Shown here piece after piece: positions 37,694 to 38,562 of a DNA stretch of 38,562 nt. This DNA is from an uncultured Pelagibacteraceae bacterium (GTDB lineage Bacteria; Pseudomonadota; Alphaproteobacteria; Pelagibacterales; Pelagibacteraceae), in the NCBI GenBank assembly GCA_902530455.1, contig CACAAD010000004.1:1-38562 (forward strand), given 5' to 3'. The position numbers were made by a program, and so were the translations under genes. The notes beneath the pieces are model-generated. The model was not told where the DNA came from and did no database searches. It worked only from the letters and a program-made list of their open reading frames with translations. Position 1 is the first letter of the stretch; every line of letters begins with the position of its first letter.

Positions 37694-37800
37694 TTATAAT
37701 CACCCAACACCTATCGCACCAGTGGGCGAACCCTCGCTGACTGGTGTCGATCCTCTTATTTCTAAGAGCACCGCAAAAACACATGTATTTGCGGAAAGTG
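37694..37800 (-). ncRNA. Putative structured RNA leader (5' UTR) of ffh: three hairpins, possible cis-regulatory element
   Basis: Minus-strand transcript carries CCGCAAA..TTTGCGG (37771-37794), CTCTTA-GAAA-TAAGAG (37753-37768) and ATCG-A-CACCAGT-[CAGCGA]-GGG-TTCG-CCC-ACTGGTG-CGAT (37713-37751). GAAA (GNRA) and UUCG loops occur only when read on the minus strand. Confidence 0.65.
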
Positions 37801-37804
37801 GCTG

Positions 37805-37833
37805 AAGTTACAATTAGGGGTTTTAAAAGTCAA
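37805..37833 (-). promoter_or_regulatory. Sigma70-like promoter for the ffh leader transcript
   Basis: Minus strand TTGACT (37833-37828), 17-nt spacer, TAACTT (37810-37805). Confidence 0.6.
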
Positions 37834-37855
37834 TGAATAATTATACTAATCAATA

Positions 37856-38562
37856 ATGGCAGCGATTAACGCTTATAGAATGGATGGATTAGGAAATGAT
37901 TTTATCATCATAGATAGAAGAGAAAACTTTATAGAAATAAAAAAGAATAAAATCATTGAGCTTGGAAATAGGGCTAACATTGGCTTTGACCAAATAATCT
38001 TTATCGAAAAACAGAGAGAAGACTCTTATCCAATTACAATTTATAACTCTGATGGCGGGGAAGTAAATGCGTGTGGAAATGGGGCAAGATGTGTGGCTTA
38101 TCTTTTAAGTGAAAACCTAAATACAAAAAAAATACAAATTAAAACAAATAACAGATTACTTAATGCAAAAATAGTTGGGGATTTTCAGGTAGAGCTGGAA
38201 ATGGGAAAACCTTTATTTGAGTCAGATGAGATACCGCTGTCAAAAAAAATTAATCCTAGTAACGTAGTTTTGGATATTAATGATCAAAAGTTTTCTGAAG
38301 GTTTTTGTGTAAACGTAGGAAATCCGCATATAATTTTTTTTGATAAAGATTATCTGAAGCATAACTTAAGGGTTATAGGACCTAAAATTGAAAATCATGA
38401 TCTATTTCCAGAAAAAATTAATGTTACATTTGCTAATGTAATTGATAAAAAAAATATCAAAGTTAATGTTTGGGAACGTGGTGCGGGACTTACAAAAGCT
38501 TGTGGCACAGCTGCTTGTGCAACTGCTGTTGCTTCTTTTTCTAAAAATCTAACTGAAAGAAA
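37856..38562 (+). CDS. dapF: Diaminopimelate epimerase, truncated by the window edge
   Basis: Manual translation from ATG 37856: MAAINAYRMDGLGNDFIIIDRRENF...; YNSDGGEVNACGNGARCVAYLL; WERGAGLTKACGTAACATAVA. No stop before the window end. Confidence 0.96.
   Translation, partial: MAAINAYRMDGLGNDFIIIDRRENFIEIKKNKIIELGNRANIGFDQIIFIEKQREDSYPITIYNSDGGEVNACGNGARCVAYLLSENLNTKKIQIKTNNRLLNAKIVGDFQVELEMGKPLFESDEIPLSKKINPSNVVLDINDQKFSEGFCVNVGNPHIIFFDKDYLKHNLRVIGPKIENHDLFPEKINVTFANVIDKKNIKVNVWERGAGLTKACGTAACATAVASFSKNLTER

Noticed and set aside
37694-37800. Leader considered as the 4.5S SRP RNA (ffs) because it adjoins ffh
   Set aside because: It lacks the conserved SRP domain IV sequence (GGUCAGGUCCGGAAGGAAGCAGCC-like). 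It ends at a ribosome-binding-site-like element 6 nt before ffh, so a 5' UTR fits better.
37623-37805. 60-aa plus-strand ORF across the ffh start and leader (MVKEGACFNLEKIF...)
   Set aside because: Largely antisense to ffh and its structured leader; no recognisable domain. Folding features point to a minus-strand RNA.

Overview
AT-rich, densely packed bacterial chromosome segment. Gene content, order and composition match an alphaproteobacterium of the SAR11/Pelagibacterales type; this taxonomic placement is inference. Left plus-strand block: rpmA, obgE, a small basic ORF absent from the supplied track, proB, proA, nadD, rsfS, an S41 (CtpA-like) protease and rppH. Minus-strand block: atpHAGDC, priA, lpd, sucB, sucA, sucD, sucC. 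A three-gene surface-glycan-like island (GT-C-like membrane protein, FkbM methyltransferase, second GT-C-like membrane protein) sits between sucC and mdh. A long minus-strand run follows: ffh, rpsP, trmD, rplS, leuC, leuD, leuB, asd, sdhC, sdhD, sdhA, sdhB, mmsA, mdh, then the two minus-strand island genes. dapF is divergent and runs off the right edge. Main points for follow-up: (1) a structured RNA leader between a sigma70-like promoter and ffh, with three perfect or near-perfect hairpins and a possible alternative pairing near the ribosome-binding site; (2) priA split by a +1 frameshift at an A11 homopolymer, with its conserved C-terminus intact in the next frame; (3) an unlisted 44-aa Lys/Arg-rich ORF in frame just after the obgE stop; (4) S16 and L19 with long charged C-terminal tails (S16 built from 42-bp repeats), and no rimM at its usual site; (5) the surface-glycan island interrupting the TCA cluster. 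No CRISPR array, rRNA, tRNA or transposase was recognised.
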